Of a stretch of 64,000 bases of DNA, positions 22,605 through 34,197 are shown one piece after another (position 1 is the first letter of the stretch; every line of letters begins with the position of its first letter). Where the stretch lies: contig LR746277.1 in assembly GCA_902729315.2 (NCBI GenBank), positions 2,175,001 through 2,239,000 on the forward strand. The letters run 5' to 3'. A program made the translations under genes and the position numbers. Under the pieces are notes generated by a model. The model had not been told where the DNA came from. It did not search any database and worked only from the letters and a program-made list of their open reading frames with translations. Source of the DNA: Spirodela intermedia (Eukaryota > Streptophyta > Magnoliopsida > Alismatales > Araceae).

Positions 22605-25600
22605 ATGGCGGCGTACAAGAAGCTTGAGGAAGTTTCCACGGAGGATATCTCCGCCGCCGGTGTGCCGCCGCGCGAGGCGGCGCGAGTCAACGGCGAGCTC
22701 CGGAGGATTCTACAGGAGACACAGGATGATGCGGAGGAGACTTGGCGGCGCGTCTCGAGTCGGGTCCTGAGGCCCGAACATCCCTTCCCGCTCCACCAGA
22801 TGATGTTCTACGGCTGTTACAAGGACTACGGCTCTGATACCCCGCCGGCCTGGATTCCCGACCCGTGAGCTTTCCCTCCCCGTCCCGACGGGTTAATTTT
22901 GTCCGGAAACTGGAACGCACCGCGACATAGTGATAACTTAGCGGGACAGGTGTATTTTTAGTTCCATGAAAGGTTTTTTTGGTTTGGTTCCTCTGAAAGT
23001 GTTCGACTTTGTTCGTTCGGAATATTTTTCACTGAGACGATGTAGTCTCTCTGCCGGAGTTTTGATGTCTCTGATGATTATGGCCTGCGTAACGAAATTT
23101 GACTGTTGAATTTCTGCCGACTAGCTGGAAACTTTATATCAGTTGGACGAGGAAAAAATCAGTGGTGTGTTCCTTGCCTACTTCCAAATTTCAACTGGCA
23201 AATGTGGTTTACCATTTAGTGAGAAAACGAGGGAGAATAACCTTTTATCAATCTACTCTTTGTTTTCTTCTACGGGGTATCTGAGTCATCATCTATTCGA
23301 ACACTAGAGCTTTCTCTCCCCTATGGTCACAGCTAACGCGGCAGATACACTTACAGGGACACTGCATTCTCAACAAATATTGGTCGTCTATTGCAAAGAT
23401 GTGGGAAAGAGTTTCTGGGTCCAGGATACAAGGATCCTATCTCAAGTTTCCTTGACTTTCAAAGATTTTCTGCATCAAACCCTCAGGTATTACTAATTGA
23501 ACTTTTACATCCTGTTCCAAAGGTCAGACTCTGTTTTGACGTACCACTGATTCGTTCTAGTAGGTTTACTGGACAACGCTGTTGGATGAGATGGGAATCT
23601 CGTTCTCAGTGCGCCCCACTTGTATTCTAAAAGAAGACAGTTCACACCCTGGGGGACAGTGGCTTCCCGGTGCTGTCTTGAATGCTGCTGGAAATTGCTT
23701 GAATTTGAATGGTAAAAGAAGATTAGATGATGTTGTAATTATATGGCGTGATGAAGGATATGATTCCTCGCCGGTGAACCACATAACATTAAATGAACTT
23801 CGGACTGAGGTTAGGTACGTTACTTATGCTGAAAACTATTTGCTTATCATTATTAATGTTACATAGTTTTTTATGGCTGTTTTAATTCCTATATGTTTAC
23901 TGGCTGAAGCTGTCCTGAGCTGGATATACTTCGGTGCCTAAATTTGTATAGTTCCTGTTTGTACATGTACTATTCTTTATTTCTGTTAAAATATTTGTGG
24001 TTCAAAGTGAAAACTCAAGTTTCCATTCTCACGTGTTCAACTGTAATGGGACATCTTTGCCATGTATATGTAAGAGGGAAGCTGGAATGCCTTTAGAAAC
24101 TTACATGCAGGAAGATCCCATCTATTCTCCGTGCATATATACGAAGATATACCAAAAAATTCTCAAGCTTTTGTTCCTGATGGAAACTTACATGCAGGAA
24201 ATTTGCATTAGATATTTTACTACTTTGGTCCTGATGGATTATCCTATCTGCGCTCCGTGCATTGTTTCTTTCTGCTTTTTGTCATGTGGAAACTGTGCTC
24301 TTATAGAGTGAAAGATTGCTTCATCAACGAAACAAAAATTCATGTAATATTAACAGATAATTTATTTTTTAAGGATAAGAATACCACATGCCTGTAGTTA
24401 TTTACAACGAACATTGATTTGTGCTAACCGCAATGGTTGTTTCTGCCTCTTGAATATCCTCACCTCGTTTGGAGCTCAATTCCTTAATTGAATATGCGGT
24501 TAAAAAAAATTGAAATTCCCTCTATGTAAAACTCCTGTGATTAACCCAAACAAACGTTCAGATCTATACCACATACATTCATTATCAGAGGGCCAGTTGG
24601 GACGGTAAGATTTGGATTTTGTAAAGTTCATTATTGGAGGGGTAAAGGAAGAAGAGGACAGGAAATGAAAAATGAATGGAGAAAAGGACCTGAGAGAAGT
24701 GTTAGGTGCCTGCCTAGAAGAAAAATGGAAAGTTTCTTGGAAGGTCTGGTTCAGATAGAGCCGAAGCAGAATTGCATGGAAGTCATTAAACCTATCTATC
24801 TCTGTTTGTCAACTCATGTCTAACGTATCTATATATATATATATCAGTAATGTGACGACCTTAGTTGGGAGGAATTTTCTAGATGTCTCGTTTGAACTAT
24901 GGAAAACTGTATTATTTATCTTTGGGGATCCTTCCTTTAATATTGTGGACTTCTTAAAAGCTATCCGCCTGCGGTTGTTACCGCAAGGTGATATAAGCTG
25001 TGGATTTGTTTTTTCGCCTCTTCAAAGTTTTCAATAATAAGGTATGTTTTCTTCTGGTCATAACACTTGGATACTATGTGCGTATCACTTCACCTTTTAT
25101 AGTCGCCACAAGGTGATATAGCCAATGTTTTTATTTTTTCACCTTTTGAAGGTTTTCAATTTGAAGAAATATCTTCTCTGGTCACCAATTCAGGCTATAT
25201 TTTATCTCTGAGCACATCTGTGCTTCGTCTAACGTTACGTTTACCCACAAGATCATTATAATTAGACATTTTCAGAGAAAACGCATTGTCAAGCAATCCT
25301 ATGTTTTAAGTAGGATTTAGGCCGGCCAAAAGTCAAGGGTATTGTTGAAACATTCGTACATTAATTTCATCATTATATAACTCATATATTCAAGCTTCCT
25401 CCAAACCATCGCTTCTTATGCCTCTTTGCTTGAAACATTGGTACTGTTTATTATTGCAGCGTGGTCGCCAAAGCCCTTGAAACATTGGGGCTGCCCAAAG
25501 GATCTGCTGTTGCGATAGACATGCCAATGACTTTCACTGCTGTAGTTATCTACCTAGCAATTGTTGCAGAGGGCTTTGTGGTTGTGTCAATTGCTGACAG

Positions 25601-28600
25601 CTTTGCTCCCATTGAAATATCAACAAGAGTGAAGATATCAAACGCTAAGGCAATTTTCACCCAGGTACGCGTTAAATTTCATTTTTGCTAGTTCTCTATG
25701 ATAAGTGTTATTAAAATTTCTTGCATTTTCTGTACTCTGCCTGTAGTTTTTACCCAGAAGTACCTAACTAATTCGTTATCGTCATCAAGTTGAAGACAGT
25801 CTTATTTTTTGTAATAGATGTGAAGGTTATCTATACTAATTATATCATAGTGATTTGGAATAACACTTCATTATTTAAGGGGATTTTTTTTCATTATTTT
25901 TTCTATTTTTTAAATAAAATGGCGCTTTAATAATACAGGCTTAGATATTGAAATGTTTTACAACATAGTATATCATTTGATATGTGTTGTGCTAACTGTT
26001 TGACAGTTAACCGTAGCCTATAATATGTGTGTATTTATTATTCAGACATCTTCCTTGATTTATTTGTGTTAAATTTGTGTAGATACGATCTTCCTATGCT
26101 TAATAAATTCACCTTTCTAGGATTACATTGTCCGTGGTGACAAGAATATACCCTTGTACAGGTTGCAACATCTGCCCAGAAAGGTTTTTTTTCACTTCTT
26201 GGGATTCCTTTGAATTAATTTTATTGATTCTAATATCACTTGTTGGTTTAATCAGTAGAGTTGTAGATGCTGATTCTCCATCAGCGATCGTGGTTCCCAC
26301 TAAAGGTTTCTCCTTCAGTAGAAAGTTGCGAGACGGTGACATTTCTTGGCATGATTTTTTAGAAAGAGCTAAAAACTCCAAGTATGCTTATCTACCACAT
26401 ATGCTTTTATTTCCTTTAGTCATTCTTTAATTTGCACTTGCTTAGATACTGAGTCTGGTACCTTCTCTTCTTCTTTACTGTCGACTTGTACAGCTGTTAT
26501 ACCTTTGAAACCTTTGATCCATTAGGCATTTAAGAGAATCCGGAAGTATGACATCGGAAATAACTTTCAGGATAGAGGCTTTTTTGGATTTAGCTAAAAA
26601 TTCCTATATTGGTTGTCTGGTGGTTGGATTTACATTTAGTTCGTATCAGATGGATTATATATCAATTAATATTCTTATATTTGACGATGAATCCATGCTA
26701 AATCAAATTCCTTCCACTGGCTTAGCTTTGTTGTGAATAATCAATAATTTCACTACTAGAATGTACGTGACATGCATTATAAGTTTTGCAATCGTGTAGC
26801 AAGAACCATATGATGTGGGACAATATCATATAGGACAATAGGTGACTTCGGACACCATTTTTTAAATTATAATGTTGTTTGGAATGTGAACATCCTTCTC
26901 TGTATAGTGAAATAGAGAATGAAGGGAGCCACCGAGCCTCAGTAAATCATCTGGGCTATGAGAAACTAAAACTTCTTGTTGGTAAGGATACCTTTCGAGA
27001 GTATCTGGAATACAGTATTCTGGATACAAATGTAATACATAATCAATTCTTTTGTTGTTATGCGACTCTGAATACAGATAGAGATCTGTTTATTTTTCCC
27101 TAAATGATGATGTTATGCGACTATGAATTCTTTTGTTGAAGCAAACTCATCTTGGGTTTAAATTGTAAAAATTGGTGTAACTATGTGGAATGTGTCAGTT
27201 GTAGCAATCGATTGCTGTTGCAGAGTGTGGAGAGGCCGTCCGCTATTATACCTGTTGTAAGTGGTGAGGGCAATAATTTTAGGTGGTTGATAGTGATGGC
27301 AGCAGCAGATGGTTCACGGTTGTCATGTTGGGGTGGAGTATTTATGTTAGTTCATATTATTTTATTAAAATATTAATTTTTTTCTTAAATGAAGCCTTTC
27401 AATTCATGTATTTTATCATGTCAGAGAGAGAAAATCGAAACCTAATGGAAAAAATAAGAATTTATGTCTAAGAGCATGTTCTTCCAGGCATTTAGAATGC
27501 TTTCCTTTTGGATAAAGGATTTTAAAAGTTAAGGAAATGATATTAAGACATTGCTATGACCATATTAAAAACACAAAAAAAATGTACCATAAACTTGTCG
27601 AATGTGACTGGGTATAACTTTAAGTGAACATGAGGTATTATCAATGGTTACCGTTGCTCTCAACGTGAGGGAACTAGGTGTATCATGAAAACTGTAAGTT
27701 AATGTTATTATTAAACTCAAGTGATGATGATGTTACTTGTCATTATTACAGGTCTTAATAAGGTATGTGTTCCGATGTCAAATGAAAACTTACAGCATCG
27801 CGTTACCCCATTTGGTGATTATATTTCATTTGCGTATAAGTTTTTAGTGTACCATCCCAAAACTCTGAAGTGCATTTTGCATGTGAAACTTGCAGAATCA
27901 AGAACTATGCTGCTGTTGATGCACCTGTTGAGGCATTCACAAACATCCTTTTTTCTTCTGGAACCACTGGTAACTTATGCAACCTAACACAGAGTTTGTT
28001 GATGCTTAATATTTTGCATACATCTTTGTTTGTGGGATAATGACGTGGAAAATAAGCTTTGTATGAAAATCCATAAAACCACTTCACTTTGGTTTACACT
28101 ATTTCTGATTTTCTGAACTGGAAGAAAACCCTCTTTTGCTGATTCTGGAATGACCTAATTTTGTATCACATCTAGCAGAAATTTCCTTGGTGTACTACAG
28201 TTAAACGAAGAACACTCTGTAAAAAGCGAACTATAATGAATAATATTATATTCTCTTGTTCAAAAAAATTCAGAAGATTCGTTGTCATTAAGAAATATCC
28301 CTGAGGATCATCACCGACTTTGTTTGCAGTTGTTTTTGTTTTCTGAAAGCGCTTACGAAGCTTTTATTTTTGTAGGAGAACCAAAGGCAATTCCTTGGAC
28401 GCATGCTACACCTCTCAAGGCTGCCGCTGATGCTTGGTCTCACATGGACATTCGTAAAGGGGATGTTGTTGCTTGGCCTACAAACCTTGGATGGATGATG
28501 GGACCATGGCTTGTTTATGCCACTTTAATCAACGGTGCTTCTATGGCTTTATACAATGGGTCACCGCTTGGTCATGGATTCGCCAAGTTTGTGCAGGTAG

Positions 28601-31600
28601 CATTGGTTACTGTCAGTGACTTTGGATAAGAATAAAACTTGTTTTATCAACAAAATTTCATTTATTCGAGCTTCTTTTTTAGAGTGAAAACCCCCTGTTG
28701 CGTTACTTTTCTTTAATCTGACGAAGATATGAAGTGCATTAAAGAAACATTTCTATATTAAAGAAATAATTCGGAAATTTCTTTCGTGACACCAGAAAAT
28801 TTCTCACTGATGTGCCTCGTGTTCTCAGAAATGTGTTGGATAATCATTACTAGGAACTTTTGCATTCTCCAATTGCATGCGGATCCACATCCTCTCTTTA
28901 TTTTCTAGAAATTGCGCTGACAGATGCTAGTAGGACAAATAAACAGGCCAATCAATAATATTTGAGAAGTTCACGATTTTTTCTTCCCCCCTTAGCAAAA
29001 AGAGATTTTAGCAACCCTATAGGTAGCTAAAGTCCCGCAGATGCCTTTTTTGAAATGGCATCGTTGTGTATGTTGTTGGGCCTCCTATGCCTACTTTTTC
29101 TTTGCCTTCATGGCTAAGCACTAAACTATTTTAGAGAGCACTGTAAAATCATTTATGGCTGACATTCGTACTACTATATCGTTTATACTGCATTTTATTT
29201 ATGAAAGCACATTATATGTAGAGTCTGAAGGCCTCCTCATATGCGTTACCCCGGCCAAGTTGTCCTACCCTCATATCTGAACATGCGCGTGATCATTTTA
29301 ATTTTTAGTGAAAAATAGTCGATTCAGTATGGGCATGTATATTAATTTTCTTCAAAAGTTGATAAAATCATCATTTTCTAGTATGCGTACGAATTTTCTC
29401 TCCCTCTCTTGGTTATTCTTTTCTCTTCTGCGGAATCTCTCATTGACTGCAGGAGAGTCTCACTCCTACCACTAAATACCACTTGACATGGCTTACTACC
29501 ATGTCTTACATTATCGCAGAACAGAAAGGAAAATTTCATTCATTTCTGTGTAATTTTTTTCCAATCTTAAAAAAATTATAATTTGGTTATTAACATTTTT
29601 GGAGAGCTATGGACTCAGAAATGGGGAAGAAATAATTGAACAAAAGTCAATAGGTATAAAAGCACACAAAAGAGACTATTTACCTTACCCCAGATCATGG
29701 AGAACCAGGATTGGTGAAACCAGCTGATTCCTGATAGAACAGCAAGCAGACCCGGCGCATTATTATTAAGAAAGCAGAAAACACTCTGTCAATCGAAATC
29801 ACTTTGTTGGGGAGTCAGAAGCTTGGCCAAAATACTGAATCCCCTTAGAAATTAGAGTGCTGCTAGAGGTTCATGGAGCGTAGGCACTTGTCTGTTCAAA
29901 TCCTTGGGTGGTATGGTGATGGGTGATAGTGGTCTTGAACTGATGTTCGAGTTATAGGCCGAACTTCATAAAGGAACATTATTATTAGCTATAAGGACAG
30001 GGGTAAGTAGCTGTACAGGTCAAGAATAGCCTGCTTTGTGAATATATAATTAGTATTCAGTGTTTCTCAATCCTTTGAATCCCGCTCTTGGATTATTATT
30101 GATATTGAGATGAAACTTATGAGTGTTTCCAAATATAACCACCAGTTCTTCACATGCTTTTGTAAAATCTCATGGGTCCTCTGAAGCCTTGTTGAGCGGA
30201 ACTTGGTCAAGATATTGATAAACAGTTGGGAATGTGCAGCCATTCTTATGGGAATGACTCTGTTGTTGACGATGCAATCTAAATAGACGCGTCTATGTTG
30301 GGAATCGAGTGCACTCTATCACTTCACTGAATAAATCTATTCAGGAATTTTCTTCTACATACGAGACTAAGCTCAAATTCGAGAATTAATTTCTTAGGGA
30401 TACTAAACTTCGGCTTCTTTGGTCTGCATTAACCCCCTTTGCTGACTTCCTAGGACGCCAAGGTCACGATGCTGGGTGTTGTTCCCAGTATTGTGCGTAC
30501 CTGGAAAAATACAAACTGCACTGCGGGCTTTGATTGGTCTTCCATTCGGTAAGATCATCCAAGAGGTTTTTTTAAAAAAGGAATGTTACTTTTTAGGGCA
30601 TTACTTTGATGTGATGTATCTGATCTTCGTTCTTCTCGAAAACTAATAGATGCTTCAGCTCCACTGGGGAAGCATCAAGTGTCGAAGAGTACCTCTGGCT
30701 TATGGGTAGAGCTCACTACAAGCCTGTGATCGAGTACTGCGGTGGGACAGAGATCGGGGGAGCATTTGTTTCTGGCTCATTGTTGCAGTCTCAGTCGCTG
30801 TCTTCTTTCAGCACACCAGCTATGGGCTGCACTTTGCTGATCCTAGGCAGTGATGGGAACCCTCTGGTAAGCGTTTCTGACCTCCATGGTGTCTTCTTCT
30901 CGCAGGTAGTCTTCATGGTTATCAAAGTAGACATGCGATGCGCAATTGAGCTAATATATCTTCTTCATGAGCAGTGGCTATTTCCATTATTCGACCCTTT
31001 CTCCAATTAGAAATAGCATTCTAAATTTATGCACTTCCCCGTCATACCCATTAATCATATTTGTCTTCTTTCCAAACTCCACCATCATCCAAGAAAATCT
31101 GAAATCCCGTTTATATGATCAGCATCTGTTAATATTCTTTACCTGTTTCTCCGACTAGAGATGAGAATTTCGCTCAAGAATCACAAGCCCAGGCCATGTA
31201 GCCTGACTCTGTTCTACTCTTGTCTGCAGCCACAAGGCGCGCCGGGAATTGGGGAGCTGGCGCTCTTCCCCACCATGCTTGGGGCATCGACCAGGTTACT
31301 GAATGCTGACCACTACAATGTCTACTTCCGGGGGATGCCGGTCTGGAATGGGAAGGTGATGATCTCCATTCAGTTCTCTGAATCCCCTTCTTCATCCTGC
31401 TCAATCGCTCTTCCAATGCAGACCCTTCGGCGACATGGAGATGAGTTCGAGAGAACGACTTCTGGATACTACAGAGCCCACGGTCGCGCAGATGATACAA
31501 TGAACCTCGGCGGCATCAAGGTGGCTACTGATATGGTGTAGACTTCCTAGTTTTTCTTGATCTTTGTGGTCCTCTGTTCCCCACTGCCCTTTTTCCTTCA

Positions 31601-31829
31601 ATCAGGTAAGCTCCGTTGAGATTGAACGCATCTGCAATGAAGTGGATGGCAATGTTCTTGAGACAGCGGCGATAGGGGTGCCGCCGTTGGGCGGTGGTCC
31701 TGAGCAGTTGGTCGTTGTCGTCGTCTTCAAGGAGCAGAAGCACTCGGAGGAGACTTTGGGCCACTTGAAGGCTGCATTCAACTCATCACTCCAGAAGAAG
31801 CTGAACCCTCTTTTCAGGGTAGCTTTATC

Positions 31830-31884
<55 letters not shown>

Positions 31885-32018
31885 CCCTCTTTCATGATTC
31901 AATGCAGGCCTCGTCTGTGGTGGCTGTCCCTGCTCTTCCCAGAACAGCATCAAACAAAGTCATGAGAAGGCTTTTGAAGCAGCAGTTCGTGCAGCGTAAC
32001 CAAGTTGCGAAGTTATGA
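22605..32018 (+). CDS. AAE17: Peroxisomal acyl-activating enzyme 17/18-like (AMP-forming acyl-CoA synthetase), 14 exons
   Basis: Exons 22605-22864, 23345-23486, 23564-23814, 25460-25664, 26121-26161, 26256-26381, 27896-27969, 28376-28596, 30454-30548, 30650-30866, 31230-31355, 31422-31520, 31606-31818, 31908-32018; 2,181 nt, 726 aa (Arabidopsis AAE17 is about 720). Exon 5 is only 41 nt. The adenylate-forming core is complete: the SSGTTGEPK P-loop (about 362-370), YCGGTEIGG (501-509), [14 protein letters not shown] (about 606-619) and PRTASNK with the C-terminal catalytic Lys707. The protein ends in AKL, a type-1 peroxisomal targeting signal, so it should act in the peroxisome, making acyl-CoA from a carboxylic acid and ATP. 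The physiological substrate is not known from sequence; AAE18 activates 2,4-DB-type acids. It could be AAE18-like, but its position beside CAS favours AAE17. The 5' end is GC-rich and the introns AT-rich. Confidence 0.94.
31833..31880. repeat. (CT)24 microsatellite forming the polypyrimidine tract of AAE17 intron 13
   Basis: The last AAE17 intron (31819-31907) is only 89 nt, and 48 nt of it are a perfect CT repeat, ending 27 nt before the AATGCAG acceptor. The repeat thus makes up most of the pyrimidine-rich 3' splice region. Confidence 0.95.
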
Positions 32019-32853
32019 AGAATCATTCACTGTCCCGAGAGGAAATATGTAGAGAAAAATAACGAGAGTGGAATAGTTCCCACGGGGAATCGGATTATCA
32101 CGAGAGATTGATGAGCTCCTAGGTGACCCACCCCTCTTGGCTGCACCACGCAGGAACGCATTCGATCATTCGCTTTCTCTCTGATTTAAGCCTAGTTATG
32201 TTGTCTACTTCAACTCTAGTCCAATAATGCATAAATCAAACGTAAGTTATGGGGCAGATTGTGAGGAAATCTCCTCTTCCTGATAGATATTTAAATATAT
32301 ATATTATTTTTTTCCATACATAAAGAATGAGCTTCATGATGGGGAAGGCTCTAACCATGAGAAGCACTGTGCCTCCATCTCTACTTTCTTTCACATGACT
32401 TAGCCGAGTGAAGTTTCTAGTTTCTGCTTGAATCATGTCTGGTCTGCAATCTGGTCTAGATCCATGCCTTTGACCTACTCGAGCAATGGGGCTTGTAGGT
32501 GAATAATGGCTATGATTTTATTCATCTAGCACTTCGTTGGTTCATGTGCTTCTCAAGGATGAACAATAAGCATGAGAGAATGATTGGATTCACGTGGGTA
32601 GGAAGTGTTCTTTGTGGGAACATCAATGTAGATCGATCCTCGCCCTGTTAGGAGCATGAAAATGGTTTTTTGTTACGAATGGTACGTAAATTGTATATGC
32701 GTAATGTTTACTGAGGAGCCCGGACGAGGGACAGCAGCGACTGGACGACGTACGTGAAGAGAGAAGAGACTGTAGTCCGGAGAGGTGCGGCCATGGTTAC
32801 TGCGGTGGCGGCGGAGCAGGAGGAAGGGGAGGAGGAGAGGCTGCTGTTCCAAC
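32019..32853. other. Convergent intergenic region between AAE17 and the tetraspanin gene
   Basis: About 835 bp between two convergent genes, so it holds both 3' UTRs. No coding or mobile sequence is recognised. The tetraspanin frame stays open through part of it only by chance. Confidence 0.6.
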
Positions 32854-33767
32854 TCACGTCGGCCGTTGGCTTCTCCAGTAGCGCTTGTAGCTGTCGCGCC
32901 GGCCGCTGCGGACGGCGCAGCAGCCGACGGAGTAGACGAGTACGAGCAGGGCGAGCAGGCCAAGGTTGAAGATGGCGAGGAACTTCCACTCCGCCTGGAG
33001 GTTCGCGAGGACGCCGGCCTTGCAGGAATTGCACCCGAAACAGAGCCTCTCGGGCTCATTGCGCCACCGCTCGCAGTCGCCGTCGTCGGAGAGGACGGGG
33101 AATTGCCGGCCCTTGCGATGGCACCCCGCCGGCGGGTTGCAGCACCCGGACTGCACACATACCAGCAGGGGGGGAGCTCCCACCGGTCATGATCGGAGAA
33201 TCGAGGAGAAGTAGGAGGATGAGGAGAAGAAAGAGAAAGACTGACCTGGGTAGGAGAGAGAGTGGTCTTGTAGAAGGCGGAGGGGTCCAAGGGGAGGGCG
33301 TGGAGAGGGCCGCCGCAGACCTTGGCGTCCTTGAGGCAGCTCTCGATCTTCTCCCAGTGGCCGGCGTGGGTCACCATCCGCCGCAGCCACCCGGAGTAGT
33401 CGCCGAGGCGGAACTCGCCGACGCCGTGGCCGGAGACAGCGGCGGCGGCGCCCTTGTTGGTGACGACGAAGGCGAGGGCGGTGAAGCAGGAGACGGCGAG
33501 GATGAGAAAGAAGGTGACGGCGAGGTAGAGCCACAAGATGCAGGAGGCGCGGCAGCAGGCACCGATGATGCCGAGGAGGGAGACGGCGAAGAGCGAGGCC
33601 CCCAGCAGGAGCAGCGGCGCCTGGAGGAACTGGTCGCAGACGGTGGAGAGATCGCCGCCGGCCTTCCACGCCCACAAGCCCAGCACCATCAAGGAGATCG
33701 CCATAATCCCCGCGTTCAGCACCCCCACCACCGCGTTGCTGCACCCGCAGAAGCACCCCCGCCCCAT
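32854..33767 (-). CDS. Tetraspanin, TET8-like size class, 2 exons
   Basis: Exon 1 is 33767-33246 and exon 2 33150-32854, joined in phase (819 nt, 272 aa). The start MGRGCFCGCSNAVVGVLN is followed by membrane segments at about 12-32, 44-66 and 72-97, a large cysteine-rich extracellular loop (about 98-230), and a fourth segment (FLAIFNLGLLALLVLVYSV) before a short basic tail. The loop contains the plant tetraspanin GCC signature (SGCCNPPAGC, right at the exon junction) plus several further cysteines expected to form disulphides. Tetraspanins organise plasma-membrane microdomains and, in plants, extracellular vesicles. The single intron sits just before the GCC motif, as in many plant TET genes. 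Cysteines near the N-terminus are candidate palmitoylation sites. Which TET subgroup it belongs to was not resolved. Confidence 0.92.
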
Positions 33768-34197
33768 CTCCTCTCTCTCTCTCTGTCTACAGGCGTGAGG
33801 AGGAAGAAAGAGGTGAGACGGAAGGAGAGAGAGAGAGAGAGAGAGGGGGGGAAGGTCATTTCATCGTCGTCGCCATGCATGCACCGTCCACCTCAAGGAG
33901 CCTACTCGCCTATTCTGAGCACCCCAAAATATTCTTCTACCTTCTGGACCACCCATTCAAAAACCAACTGATATTTCGAGGTTTAAATGCCAACAGAGAG
34001 ATGGAGAGAGAGCGCGAGAGAGAGAGGGAGACAACCTTGGAGAGTCGAAGCTCAAAATATTCTTCACAAGTAAATACCTTCTGGACCACAAATTCAAGAA
34101 CCAACTCCTATTTCAAACGTTTATATGTTAACAGAGATAGAGAGAGAAAGCGAGAGAGGGGGACCACAGTTGAGAGAGTCGAAGGCGTCGTTCTATC
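33768..34197. other. Tetraspanin upstream region and TSB2 3' flank
   Basis: The region has GA-rich runs immediately upstream of the tetraspanin ATG (about 33824-33846) and then a two-copy tandem duplication (listed separately). It must hold the tetraspanin promoter and the 3' UTR of the type-2 tryptophan synthase gene. Confidence 0.6.
33925..34184. repeat. Tandem duplication, two copies of about 126-132 bp
   Basis: Copy 1 (33925-34050) and copy 2 (34053-34184) share CAAAATATTCTTC, CCTTCTGGACCAC, a TTAACAGAGA/CCAACAGAGA segment, a GA-rich run and AGAGTCGAAG, in the same order. They have diverged by point changes and differing GA-tract length. The pair fills most of the spacer upstream of the tetraspanin gene. 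Confidence 0.85.

Noticed and set aside
26879-27987. Several 60-90 codon plus-strand ORFs within AAE17 introns
   Set aside because: AT-rich, no family similarity. The synthetase exons already join without a gap in the conserved sequence.
29880-29950. T-loop-like GTTCAAATCC suggesting a tRNA
   Set aside because: No matching acceptor stem, D-arm or anticodon arm could be placed around it.
33189-33971. 260-codon plus-strand ORF over the tetraspanin gene and its upstream GA repeats
   Set aside because: Shadow frame dominated by Glu/Gly/Arg and GA-repeat translation; the tetraspanin frame explains the region.
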